Below are positions 34,984 to 43,296 of a stretch of DNA of 64,000 bases, piece by piece. Position numbers and translations under genes: made by a program. This stretch comes from Paenibacillus sp. FSL R5-0623 (GTDB taxonomy: Bacteria > Bacillota > Bacilli > Paenibacillales > Paenibacillaceae), in assembly GCF_037974265.1 (NCBI RefSeq), contig NZ_CP150233.1, positions 3,782,001 through 3,846,000 of the forward strand. The letters run 5' to 3'. Each line of letters starts with the position of its first letter. The first letter of the stretch is position 1. The notes beneath the pieces are model-generated. The model was not told the DNA's origin. It was given only the letters and a program-made list of their open reading frames with translations, and did no database searches.

Positions 34984-35591
34984 AACGTTTCACCTTCCTT
35001 TTCGAATACTAAGGTCAAGAGCGATCTCGACGGCATCGTGAATTTTTCTTCCAGCATCACCTTCATCATCGCCAGCCCCTGAATGGAGGAAAAGAAATAT
35101 TGTGCCATCTCAAAAGCGCTCCCTTCACGGAGCTGGCCCTGCCGTTGTCCTTGAACGATGAGCGTGGCAGTCGCTTGCAGTAGATCGGTATTAATCTGCT
35201 TGAGAACCGCTTTCCGACCGTCCGTCTCCGTGGAGAAGAAGGATTGCGACATCAGCAATAAGAGGTGCCCCAAGTCATCGCCAGAAGACAGATCGAGATA
35301 CACCTCGGTCGCGAACCGTGCCAGTTCCTCAGCAGGCTCATCACTGGTCTTAAATCTCGCGATCAGCGTCTCAAGTCCGGCCATGGCGAACTGCACCAGT
35401 TCCTCGAATAGCTGATCCTTTGTTTTGTAATGGCGGTAGAGCAGACCGGTGCTAATGCCAGCCTGATCGGCAATATGCTGCACATTGGTGGAGCCGTATC
35501 CTTGACGAACAAACAGCCGCATCGCCGCTGTCTGAATTTTGGTGCGGGTTGCAAGGCGCATCGCCTCGTATTGCTCGGGTGTACGGGGCAC
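34980..35591 (-). CDS. TetR/AcrR-family transcriptional regulator
   Basis: A 203-residue TetR. The N-terminal helix-turn-helix is 'KIQTAAMRLFVRQGYGSTNV' then 'QHIADQAGISTGLLYRHYKT' followed by 'KDQLFEELVQFA'. The C-terminal ligand domain is diverged, as usual. A perfect 16-base palindrome lies 21 bases before the start codon and is its probable operator. Translationally coupled to the GNAT gene, so it likely controls that gene together with itself. Its ligand is unknown. Confidence 0.92.
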   Translation of the reverse strand: MPRTPEQYEAMRLATRTKIQTAAMRLFVRQGYGSTNVQHIADQAGISTGLLYRHYKTKDQLFEELVQFAMAGLETLIARFKTSDEPAEELARFATEVYLDLSSGDDLGHLLLLMSQSFFSTETDGRKAVLKQINTDLLQATATLIVQGQRQGQLREGSAFEMAQYFFSSIQGLAMMKVMLEEKFTMPSRSLLTLVFEKEGETL

Positions 35592-35611
35592 TTTGGACGC
35601 TCCTTTATTGA

Positions 35612-35627
35612 ATGAATTTTAATTCAT
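35612..35627. promoter_or_regulatory. Palindromic operator of the TetR-GNAT pair
   Basis: ATGAATTTTAATTCAT is a perfect palindrome immediately upstream of the TetR start. Confidence 0.65.
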
Positions 35628-35884
35628 CGTAAAATCATTGAAGCAAATTGTCAACGTGTATTGTGGAGTAGGGAGCGGTAGACGAATCAAAAGACCCGCG
35701 AGAAAGTCGAAGGACTTAAGCCGACTAAGGAACTCATTCAATAAAATGGGAACCTTAGTTAAATAACCCCATTCTAAAACATCTTATTTAAACTTACTGA
35801 ACATATGAACATTGATATTACTGAATTTCCCACATGAACATAGAGTTCAAGCAGAATAAGGTATATAACCACACCGGGTGGATA

Positions 35885-35944
35885 TAATCCATTTAAAGTC
35901 GCTATTTTAGCGGCTTTTTTATTTTGTCGGTACAAGTTCTTTCA
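35885..35944 (+). repeat. Partial copy of the dispersed repeat
   Basis: AATCCATTTAAAGTCGC then TATTTTAGCGGCTTTTTT and TTGTCGGTACAAGTTCTT match the small hairpin and the left arm of the long hairpin. The element stops inside the long hairpin. Confidence 0.75.
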
Positions 35945-36173
35945 ACGCTAGGAGGTATTTCCACTGGAACTGTAATCCCATTTGAAATAGATAAAACAAG
36001 TTCGTTAACAAGCACTTAGCAAAGAAAAGGGGAGGAAGATGAATGTGATTTTGGATTAAGGGAGGAGAAACATATGCAGATATTGTACTTGGTGCTGATT
36101 TGTCATTGTTAGGCACAAACAAGAAAATGTTTCTATTGCAGAATAGGCGTAATCGTTATTTTGCCCTCTTTAA

Positions 36174-36210
36174 TTTCATTAAGCTAACGGGCATGTTAGT
36201 TGAATAAATT
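36174..36210. repeat. Short palindromic repeat (CATTAAGCTAACGGGC type)
   Basis: TTCATTAAGCTAACGGGCAT then GTTAGTTGAATAAATT resembles 21750-21780. It adjoins the end of the GH2 fragment. Confidence 0.5.
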
Positions 36211-36249
36211 GAGAGAGGGAAGGTCAACGTGTCGGATATACAAAAATGA

Positions 36250-36436
36250 GTTGAATAGTAACGAGCCCAAATATAAAGCTTCTTTACATAATCATAAGTT
36301 CCGTCGGGAAAATATCCTTTTTTTCCACTAATCGCTGCATTAGGACTTCTTAACTTAGAGATCATAGCATCATGAGGCAACGTAACCTGCTCCGCAGTTG
36401 ATCTGGAGCCAACATTTCCGGTAGCAATGTCTTGAG
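36250..36436 (-). pseudogene. Fragment of a glycoside hydrolase family 2 (beta-galactosidase-like) N-terminus
   Basis: The minus-strand text 'VTLPHDAMISKLRSPNAAIS' and 'GKKGYFPDGTYDYVKKLYI' is the typical N-terminal sugar-binding segment of GH2 enzymes (LPHDAM...GYxxGxxxYxK). The catalytic domain is absent and the sequence degenerates on both sides. Confidence 0.75.
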
Positions 36437-36609
36437 TATAAGGGGCCTATTGCCGCCGGCGCTTGTGCCGATGTAATCATAGTATGATTCATGGTGAATT
36501 TTCCTCCTTTAATGAATATAGAATGATTGTCGTTTTTGTTTGCTTGGTAAAGAACCCGCAGTAATAAGCTGCGGGTGCGAGATTGTATTAAAATCCGCTA
36601 ATCGCGTCG

Positions 36610-37611
36610 TTATTGACCCGCTGGTGTGTAATTCTCGTCTAGAAATGATTGAACAGCTTGGAACGCTTGAACTCTATTTTTTTCGAGCAGTACCATATGA
36701 GTACCTTCTCCGATTTCCACCCAACGGCGATAAGCAGCTCCAGTTAAGGAAGTAAAGAAGTTTTGTGCCAAATCTAATGGTACATCGATATCCCACTCCG
36801 CATGAATGAGGAGTACAGGTACGGTGATATCTTTAGGTTCATAGAAGGCTTTGCCAACCGTCCAATATTCACGTATGTCTAGAATCGGTCCGTTGGTAGC
36901 GCGAATATGCTCAGGGTGTACGGTCTTGTTATTAGGATCGGAGGCCAGCGTTGCTTCAACCCATTTTTCAAACCAACCCTCAGGGAGCAAGCTGTCACGT
37001 TTTCCTTCAGGAGCAGCACTTAACCAGCGTTCTTTAGTAGTAGCTGCGGGCACAAGGCGATAAGAGCCAAGCGGGCCGCCTGTATCAATAGGGATTGGTT
37101 TGTTGCTCAGCCACTGAGGAGCAATAAGGGTTAACTTGTTCACTTTGTTATTATTGCGGCTTGTATATGCCCCAGCCACTGTACCGCCCCAAGACATCCC
37201 AAGTACATTGACTTTCGATAGATTTCGATGCTGTAGGACGAAGTCTACGGCCGAGCCAAAGTCACGAACTCCGGTTTCTGTACGGACAAGCGGAGGATTC
37301 TGATCAGCAGGTTGCTCCATTTCTGGGGGTCTTGTGGATCCACCATAGCCACGAACATCTACTGCATAGACGTCATAACCGTGACTTGCGAGGTAATCAA
37401 GGAAGGTGAAACCGTCTAGCTCAACATCATATAGGCTGCCAATTGGATAAGTAGCACCGTGGACCATGACGATCGTTTTCTCATTAGAGAAGACAGTCAT
37501 AGATGCAGGACGTTTATTAAGGACCGATAGTTCAATACCATGCGTATCGCTAGCTATGTTAAAGTTCTCAGATACGATGGAGATAGATTGGTTGAATGTG
37601 TTGTTAGACAT
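36610..37611 (-). CDS. Alpha/beta hydrolase
   Basis: A 333-residue hydrolase: oxyanion loop 'IVMVHGATYPIGSLYD', nucleophile elbow 'VNVLGMSWGGTVAGAY' (Ser), Asp in 'LLIHAEWDIDVPLDLA', His in 'EIGEGTHMVLLE'. 'LDYLASHGYDVYAVDVRGYGGSTRP' fits the fold. No signal peptide. The start lies 26 bases after the stop of the metallo-beta-lactamase-fold gene, so both probably form one minus-strand operon whose divergent neighbour is an XRE-cupin regulator. Confidence 0.9.
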   Translation of the reverse strand: MSNNTFNQSISIVSENFNIASDTHGIELSVLNKRPASMTVFSNEKTIVMVHGATYPIGSLYDVELDGFTFLDYLASHGYDVYAVDVRGYGGSTRPPEMEQPADQNPPLVRTETGVRDFGSAVDFVLQHRNLSKVNVLGMSWGGTVAGAYTSRNNNKVNKLTLIAPQWLSNKPIPIDTGGPLGSYRLVPAATTKERWLSAAPEGKRDSLLPEGWFEKWVEATLASDPNNKTVHPEHIRATNGPILDIREYWTVGKAFYEPKDITVPVLLIHAEWDIDVPLDLAQNFFTSLTGAAYRRWVEIGEGTHMVLLEKNRVQAFQAVQSFLDENYTPAGQ

Positions 37612-37637
37612 TATATTATTCGCCTCTCTTCAAAGTA

Positions 37638-38540
37638 TTAGATAAAGCGCCAGTTGAAGCCGTCTTCGCTTCGGGTGACGTATCCCGCTGAACTCTCTGG
37701 GAAGTGCGTACTGAAATAGATAATTGGACGATCGGCAACATATTCCAAAACCCAGCGGCGTGAAATTCGGGCCTGATCGCCAAATTCACAGTACATAGAA
37801 TTCCAGTCCGGTCGCATAACTTGGAATGGGTGATGCATGATATCGGCGCCGAACAAAGCTTCTTCACCACCCGATGAAAGACGAATAGACATTTGTCCGA
37901 TACTGTGACCTGGAGTCGGAATGAATGTAAATATATCTAGTAACTTTCCGCCTTCTGGACCGATAGTTTCCGTCAAGCCTGCCTCAACGATAGGAAGTAC
38001 ACTCTCTTCATAAACATTGAAATTTGCTTCATTTTCTTTGTTATGGCTCGCTTCGCTGGAGTAATACTCATGTTCTTTAATAGGGAATACGTACTTGGCA
38101 TTGGGGAATGTCGGTACCCACTTGCCGTCAACTAGCTTTGTATTCCAACCGACGTGATCCACATGCAAATGAGTTAGTAATACGTAATCGACTTCTTCAG
38201 GAGTAACGCCTGCCTCTTGAAGTCGCTCGAGATAAGGTAGCTGCAGATTGGCAAGATCCGGATTTAGTGGCAGGTTTTTATCGTTACCTGTAGCTGTATC
38301 AATAAGAATCGTATGATGGGGTGTCTTCACGACCCAGGTGCCAATACTCACGATGAGTTGCGAATTTTCGTCAAGCAAGCCCTCAGGGAAGAATTGTTGA
38401 TTCTCTTCTAATACAGAGGGGTCCCACGTACCTGGGAAATAAATTTCTGGCGGAACACCACTGATTACCATTTCGGTGACTCGGGTAACAGTAGTATCGC
38501 CTACGGTGTAAATCTTAGGTAGATTAGTCATATAGCTCAT
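37638..38540 (-). CDS. Metallo-beta-lactamase-fold hydrolase
   Basis: A 300-residue MBL protein. The zinc motif 'VLLTHLHVDHVGWN' (HxHxDH) is followed by 'FIPTPGHSIGQMSI' (second His), 'ALFGADIMHHPFQ' (bridging Asp) and 'FSTHFPESSAGYV' (last His). The set of ligands looks complete for a dinuclear zinc hydrolase of the AHL-lactonase/alkyl-sulfatase-like outline ('GTWVVKTPHHTILIDTATG'). ATG 38540 is placed behind GGAGG at a short distance; ATG 38531 is an alternative. First gene of a two-gene operon with an alpha/beta hydrolase. Both could act in sequence on the same lactone or ester. Confidence 0.9.
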   Translation of the reverse strand: MSYMTNLPKIYTVGDTTVTRVTEMVISGVPPEIYFPGTWDPSVLEENQQFFPEGLLDENSQLIVSIGTWVVKTPHHTILIDTATGNDKNLPLNPDLANLQLPYLERLQEAGVTPEEVDYVLLTHLHVDHVGWNTKLVDGKWVPTFPNAKYVFPIKEHEYYSSEASHNKENEANFNVYEESVLPIVEAGLTETIGPEGGKLLDIFTFIPTPGHSIGQMSIRLSSGGEEALFGADIMHHPFQVMRPDWNSMYCEFGDQARISRRWVLEYVADRPIIYFSTHFPESSAGYVTRSEDGFNWRFI

Positions 38541-38743
38541 CGCCCTCCTTCAAAATTTCGCTGGAAATGAAATTCTATATTTAAAAAGCATTATGTGTAC
38601 ATGTCCCGGGAACGTATTTGCACATCAGCCTTGTTAAAATCTTAATCCAATAATGTTCTTAAATCAACGTTTTTACACCGAAATTGAACCACCATAAGAA
38701 AGCTTGCTATTGCTAGATATTTTAATTATTATCAAATTATAAA

Positions 38744-38760
38744 TTTCGCTGAGAGCGAAA
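38744..38760. promoter_or_regulatory. Palindromic operator in the MBL/XRE divergent region
   Basis: TTTCGCTGAGAGCGAAA is a perfect 7-bp inverted repeat with a 3-base centre. A half-conserved copy, TTTCGCTGGAAATGAAA, lies at 38556-38572, close to the MBL start. Both may bind the XRE regulator. Confidence 0.6.
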
Positions 38761-38789
38761 AAAATTCAAATGTGAAGGAGACATGAAAG

Positions 38790-39335
38790 ATGAATTCTAT
38801 AGGCGAGGTCATTAGAAATACCCGCAAAAAGCAGAAATTAACTCTTAAAGAAGTAGCAAAAGCAGGATCTATCTCAGTCTCTTTTCTCAGCGAAATTGAA
38901 CGGAACAAAGCGAATCCGTCGATAAGTGTCCTAAAAAGGATTGCCAATGCGTTAAACGTGAATTTTACTGATCTATTTGGAGAGAAAGAACAAAGCATCG
39001 TTGTGAGAAAAAACGAACGTAAACCGTTGGTACATTCTGAAGGCTCACGTATTACATGGTATTCCCTTAGCGAGGGAAGTAAAAATAAGATGGGACCAAT
39101 CTGGGGGGTGCTTGAAGAAGGTGCGACTTCTGGTGATGTTGGCGTAGGACACAGCGAAGGAGAGGAGTTTGTGTATGTCCATTCTGGTTGCCTGGAGTTC
39201 ATGCTTGGGAATGATAGATATACGTTAGAAGAGGGGGATAGTATATATTTCGATGCCAAGACACCGCATAGCTATAAGAATGTATATAAAGGTGAGACCT
39301 TGGTGATTGCCGTGTCGACGCCTCCAACTTTTTAA
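38790..39335 (+). CDS. XRE-family regulator with C-terminal cupin domain
   Basis: A 181-residue protein with an N-terminal lambda-type HTH ('IRNTRKKQKLTLKEVAKAGS' then 'ISVSFLSEIERNKANPSISV') and a C-terminal cupin sensor ('VGHSEGEEFVYVHSGCLEFM' then 'YTLEEGDSIYFDAKTPHSYKN'). Such HTH-cupin proteins sense small molecules and regulate neighbouring metabolic genes. Divergent from the MBL-hydrolase operon with a palindrome in between, so it probably controls that operon. Confidence 0.9.
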   Translation: MNSIGEVIRNTRKKQKLTLKEVAKAGSISVSFLSEIERNKANPSISVLKRIANALNVNFTDLFGEKEQSIVVRKNERKPLVHSEGSRITWYSLSEGSKNKMGPIWGVLEEGATSGDVGVGHSEGEEFVYVHSGCLEFMLGNDRYTLEEGDSIYFDAKTPHSYKNVYKGETLVIAVSTPPTF

Positions 39336-39660
39336 GTCCAAACCGACAATGTCAAAATAGTAAGTCTGCTAAAAACACTTACATATTTTTACTTCAGCGT
39401 TGTTGGTTTTGTCATTAAATCAATTTATTCTCGAAAGGTAAAACGGGCTGGGAGGTTACTATTGTGTTGATAGGAAATGCACCTTTCTTCTGGTCAAGAG
39501 TCTTCTGCAAAAGGAAAATGAAATAAAAGAGTAAATCATTACTAAGCTAACGGGAAACGATAGCATTACTATTGGGGATACATGAGCAGAATGGCAAAGA
39601 TATAGACACTTAGTACGTTAGCTTATATCATTAAGGCCAAATTAGTGGATGGACAATGGA
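39336..39660. other. Intergenic stretch after the XRE-cupin gene
   Basis: No gene recognised. ACTAAGCTAACGGGAAACGA at 39541-39560 recalls half of the short CATTAAGCTAACGGGC palindromic repeat. Confidence 0.35.
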
Positions 39661-39675
39661 AGATTGATGATTTGG

Positions 39676-39890
39676 GTGTACGTTCAAGGGCGTGGAAACC
39701 ATGAGGATATTGCGAAAGAAATCCATGTCGCTCGCGCCATCGACTACCGGGGGATCGAACGGGGAAAGGACTGTGAGTTCTCCAATACCCGTACCGGGCT
39801 GGAAGAACTGCTTCAGTGGATGAAGGAGCTTCAGCAGGAACACACCAAGAGTGACGTGCTCTTTGGCACCCGTGCTTGCCGCATGCGAGT
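39676..39890 (+). pseudogene. N-terminal fragment of an IS110-type transposase
   Basis: 'HEDIAKEIHVARAIDYRGIE' and 'GKDCEFSNTRTGLEELLQWM' then 'KELQQEHTKSDVLFGTRACR' match the N-terminal RuvC-like domain of an IS110 transposase different from the one at 7.2-8.4 kb. The text breaks off where 'GIEPTGHYW' would be expected. The first Asp motif is partly altered ('GNHEDIAKE'). Confidence 0.85.
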
Positions 39891-39981
39891 GGTCACTTGA
39901 TCGGTCAGTTCCAGAATAATGTTACATTAATTAAATCCAAACCCCCGAGTTAGCTGTCTATATAACAGGAGGTGAACGACA

Positions 39982-41958
39982 ATGATCGATGCACAGCAAC
40001 AAATCAACGCCGCACAAAACGGAGATCACGATGCCTTCGTTTCTCTTATAAAGGATCGAACGGATAAGCTGCACCGAGTGGCTCGCCATTATGTACGGGA
40101 GTCCAAAGATGCGGAGGATATCGTTCAGGATGCCCTGGTTAAGGCTTATGAGTCACTGCAAACGCTGCAGCAAGCCGAAGCGTTTGAGAGCTGGCTTACC
40201 AGAATTGTGGTGAACCGGGCGCTCAATCATTTGGAGAAATCCAAGCGTGTTCACCTGAGCGAAGACCCACAGGCGCAAGAGCCATTGGTCGTTAATGATA
40301 TCGATCAAACCCTGGATCTGGAGCGTGCATTGGCCAGTCTGAATCCGAAGCTGCGTCAGCTCCTGTTCTTAAAATATAAGAAGGACCTGACCCAGCAGCA
40401 AATCGCCCATCTCCTGGATATGCCATTAGGTACTGTAAAAACACAATTACGGAAGGGGCTGGAACATTTGCGCAACGAAATGGCTCAAGATTTTCTCGAA
40501 CGAGACCTGGATACATTACGCCTGCAGTTAAGACAACAGGCAGAGCACCAGTTTGCCGTTTCACCGGATTATGATTTGATCGTCAATGACTATCAAGAGA
40601 ACACCATGAGGGGAACAAGAAAGGGAGAAGCGGGATTCTTATGGGTTAAAACGGGGAGTAATGACGCCGTTTCTGCCACGCTCTCCAGGGACGGCAACTT
40701 GCTAGACTATGCCATTTCCTGGGCCTCATTGGACAACGAGACACGGATATCTGAGGATGAGCTCAAACAGCAGGCAGAGCAATTCCTGGAAGATCATTAT
40801 CCCGGCGCACTGCGTGATTTTCCGTATTGTGAGATGGAGTGGATGGAAGGGATGTTTGGGTACACACGACAGCAGAAGGCGATGGGGCTGCCGCTTCCTG
40901 AGACGGGATGCCTGATTATGGTTCACCCCAGCGGTCGCGTGGTCGGATTTAGGTACTACGGAACCGTTCCAGGGCCAGCACTCCCAACCATGATCACACC
41001 AGAAGAGGAACAGATGGCGTGTATGAAGGCGAATTTTTTGCTACATGTGGAATATTGCGTATTGGACAAAGCCGTGTACACGGATGGTGACGATCAGGTC
41101 CATCTTGTTTACGCCCCCCGAAGTAGAGGACTAATCTATACTGCATCATCACAGGAGGAAGTTCCGACAGCCTATAGGGCAGAAGCTGTCCCCTCTGACC
41201 CAAGAACTCTGGACGAGTGGCCAGGTGAGTTCCCGCCCACACGAAGCCTAGAAGAGTGGATTGGCGTAGACAACGACCAATTTCAGTTAGTACAAGACGA
41301 CAATATTGGCTCGAACACCAAGTTGATGGTGTGGAAGCAACAGAATGAAGAGCGTCCAGCCAAGAATGACCGGTCTTGGAAGGCCTATTGGGCTGATCAG
41401 ATGGAGGGAGCGGTCAAGGCGCGAGTAGACAGCCAAACCGGACAACTGATTGACTTTGTTTCGCATGGTAAGCCAGATCAACTAGCTCCATTAACCTGGG
41501 ATCGAGACGCATGTATAGAAGTAGCTATGGACTATGTCCGAGGACTAGCAGCCGAAATGTTGCCGTATCTCAAGCTTCTAACTGAAGAGACCGACGACGA
41601 AGATCGTTTGGAAATCATTCGCTTTGGTGTATATGTTCAAGACGTATCTGTCAGGGATGAATGCTATCAACTAGCTGTTGACCGCTCTAATGGGAGGGTC
41701 AAAAGTTTGATGTCCCCCTCCATAAGGCCAGAACAGTTAAAGAAGCTGGAGACCGTGCCTTCATTTGATTACCAGACAGCCATCCTCCGATGGACGGCAC
41801 AGGCCAAGCTGCGTCTGCAATGGGAACGGATGCACAATGCTCGGCCGGAAGAGGCCCCGTACGAACTAGTGTATCGAATGATTGGTAGCGAGCACGAGCG
41901 GACGCCCGAAGTGCTTGATGCGCATACGGGGAAGTTATACGAAAATACTTTTTACTGA
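39982..41958 (+). CDS. ECF sigma factor fused to a large YcdB/PepSY-like C-terminal domain
   Basis: A 658-residue protein. Residues 1-165 are a complete ECF sigma factor: region 2 'ARHYVRESKDAEDIVQDALV' and 'AFESWLTRIVVNRALNHLEK', region 4 'LNPKLRQLLFLKYKKDLTQQ' and 'QIAHLLDMPLGTVKTQLRKG'. Residues ~200-658 contain repeated motifs of the YcdB/YcdC (PepSY-like) type, such as 'DNETRISEDELKQQAEQFLE' and 'GCLIMVHPSGRVVGFRYYG'. No membrane helix is visible, although YcdB-type domains are usually extracellular. Normally these domains sit on the anti-sigma partner; here they are fused to sigma itself without a transmembrane segment. Perhaps a self-inhibited sigma factor. AGGAGGTGA precedes the ATG by 7 bases. 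No stop or frameshift in the linker. Confidence 0.85.
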   Translation: MIDAQQQINAAQNGDHDAFVSLIKDRTDKLHRVARHYVRESKDAEDIVQDALVKAYESLQTLQQAEAFESWLTRIVVNRALNHLEKSKRVHLSEDPQAQEPLVVNDIDQTLDLERALASLNPKLRQLLFLKYKKDLTQQQIAHLLDMPLGTVKTQLRKGLEHLRNEMAQDFLERDLDTLRLQLRQQAEHQFAVSPDYDLIVNDYQENTMRGTRKGEAGFLWVKTGSNDAVSATLSRDGNLLDYAISWASLDNETRISEDELKQQAEQFLEDHYPGALRDFPYCEMEWMEGMFGYTRQQKAMGLPLPETGCLIMVHPSGRVVGFRYYGTVPGPALPTMITPEEEQMACMKANFLLHVEYCVLDKAVYTDGDDQVHLVYAPRSRGLIYTASSQEEVPTAYRAEAVPSDPRTLDEWPGEFPPTRSLEEWIGVDNDQFQLVQDDNIGSNTKLMVWKQQNEERPAKNDRSWKAYWADQMEGAVKARVDSQTGQLIDFVSHGKPDQLAPLTWDRDACIEVAMDYVRGLAAEMLPYLKLLTEETDDEDRLEIIRFGVYVQDVSVRDECYQLAVDRSNGRVKSLMSPSIRPEQLKKLETVPSFDYQTAILRWTAQAKLRLQWERMHNARPEEAPYELVYRMIGSEHERTPEVLDAHTGKLYENTFY

Positions 41959-42028
41959 CAAACAAAAACATCTAGCCCGAAACTAAGGGCTGGAAGGCAT
42001 TCAAAAGCCTGCGGACGTGGAACAGCAT

Positions 42029-42154
42029 TTTAAAAATAGACGTTTAACACAACGTTCTATAGAAAAACTTGTTGAGAAATATGCAACAGCCTTTGGAAAG
42101 CCGGCTTTGACGGTTCATTCTTCTTTGAGGTATTCATTAGCCATTATTTAGACA
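42029..42154 (+). pseudogene. Fragment of a tyrosine recombinase (XerS-like)
   Basis: The frame reads 'FKNRRLTQRSIEKLVEKYAT' then 'AFGKPALTVHSSLRYSLAI', the C-terminal catalytic segment before and at the HxLR motif. One extra codon ('SS') and an early stop follow, so it cannot be active. Confidence 0.78.
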
Positions 42155-42230
42155 AAGGGCATAAATTCATGAATCTGGAGGATGCGAGAGTCGATCAAAC
42201 CGGCATATTAATTGTGTCCATTGAATTTTA

Positions 42231-42265
42231 AAAACGCCGAACTCGGAATATGAGTTCGGCGTTTT
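42231..42265. terminator. Terminator-like hairpin
   Basis: AAAACGCCGAACTC (42231-42244) pairs perfectly with GAGTTCGGCGTTTT (42252-42265). Confidence 0.82.
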
Positions 42266-42312
42266 AGGTAGATTATACGACGGAGGGGTGAGAGTTAAAA
42301 CTACAAACTCAT

Positions 42313-42362
42313 GTCGAGGGACAAGAACATCGTCCGATTGCCGATTAGATGTGTACTTAAGT
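42313..42362 (+). repeat. Dispersed repeat, minimal copy lacking both hairpins
   Basis: GTCGAGGGACAAGAACATCG is followed directly by TCCGATTGCCGATTAGATG and TGTACTTAAG. This is what a recombination between the two internal GGACAAGAACATNGTCC direct repeats of a full copy would leave. Confidence 0.8.
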
Positions 42363-42615
42363 AAAAAGTACATAAGCCCTCATTCGTACCAAATAATTTT
42401 ATATAAGAGCATTCACATTAAAATATATTACTTATGTAACATTTCTCAAAGAAAGACTTTTAAATTATAGTTCTCTTTTTTGTCTCAGACTCTCAATAAA
42501 AAACAGATAGTTATCTGGATAAACTTAATTGAGCGCGTAAATGAAATAATAATTGCTTCTCGATCGCGTATGCGATATATTGCATATAAGAATAATTGTA
42601 ATGAGGATGAAAACA

Positions 42616-43281
42616 ATGCCAATACCTAAAGATTTTTCCTTACCAGTCCGTATGTCCGCAAAAGAAAGAGCCTTTTCTCAGATTCAACGATGGATTATTG
42701 ATGGAACACTGCAACCAGGTGAAAAGCTTATTGATGCGGAAATGGCTGAATCGCTTGGAGTCAGCCGGACACCGATTCGGGAGGCATTTCAGTTACTCGA
42801 AGTTCAAGGCCTCGTGTCTATGCATCCAGGAAAAGAAACAAAAGTAACGAATATTGAGAAAAACGATATTTTTAAGATGTATTCAACGATGGCTGCTCTT
42901 CAGGCCTTAGCTGCTGAAATCACCGCCCAAACTATTGTTCCAGAACAGATCGAGAAACTAAGATCCATAAATTTGGAATTCGCAAGTTCTATTAAAAATG
43001 GACAAGTTTATCAGGCTATGGAGGTGGATGAGCAATTTCATAATTATATTGTGGAGCTCTCAGATAATCCTTATGTAGCTACATTTAATACATCTCTTCA
43101 GATTCACATTAGGCGATTTAAATACGTATTTTTAAAACAACCTATTACGGCTACACTAGCTTCAGTTGAAGAACATGATCAGATTATTAAAGCTTTTGAA
43201 GGCAAAAATAGCAACGATGCCCATAATTTAATGAAACAAAATTTTATTCGACCGATGCAGGAACTGAACGAAATACTTTAA
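42616..43281 (+). CDS. GntR-family regulator, FCD (FadR) subgroup
   Basis: A ~221-residue regulator with an N-terminal winged helix 'IQRWIIDGTLQPGEKLIDAE' then 'MAESLGVSRTPIREAFQLLE' and a C-terminal all-helical FCD domain ('MEVDEQFHNYIVELSDNPYV' carries the metal/ligand DxxxH-type motif, and the last His is in 'EEHDQIIKAF'). ATG 42616 is chosen since TGAGGA lies upstream at suitable spacing; starts at 42553-42607 are possible. It lies 15 bases before ilvD and is co-oriented, so it likely regulates that gene in response to an organic or sugar acid. Confidence 0.9.
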   Translation: MPIPKDFSLPVRMSAKERAFSQIQRWIIDGTLQPGEKLIDAEMAESLGVSRTPIREAFQLLEVQGLVSMHPGKETKVTNIEKNDIFKMYSTMAALQALAAEITAQTIVPEQIEKLRSINLEFASSIKNGQVYQAMEVDEQFHNYIVELSDNPYVATFNTSLQIHIRRFKYVFLKQPITATLASVEEHDQIIKAFEGKNSNDAHNLMKQNFIRPMQELNEIL

Positions 43282-43296
43282 AATGAGGGAAGAAAC

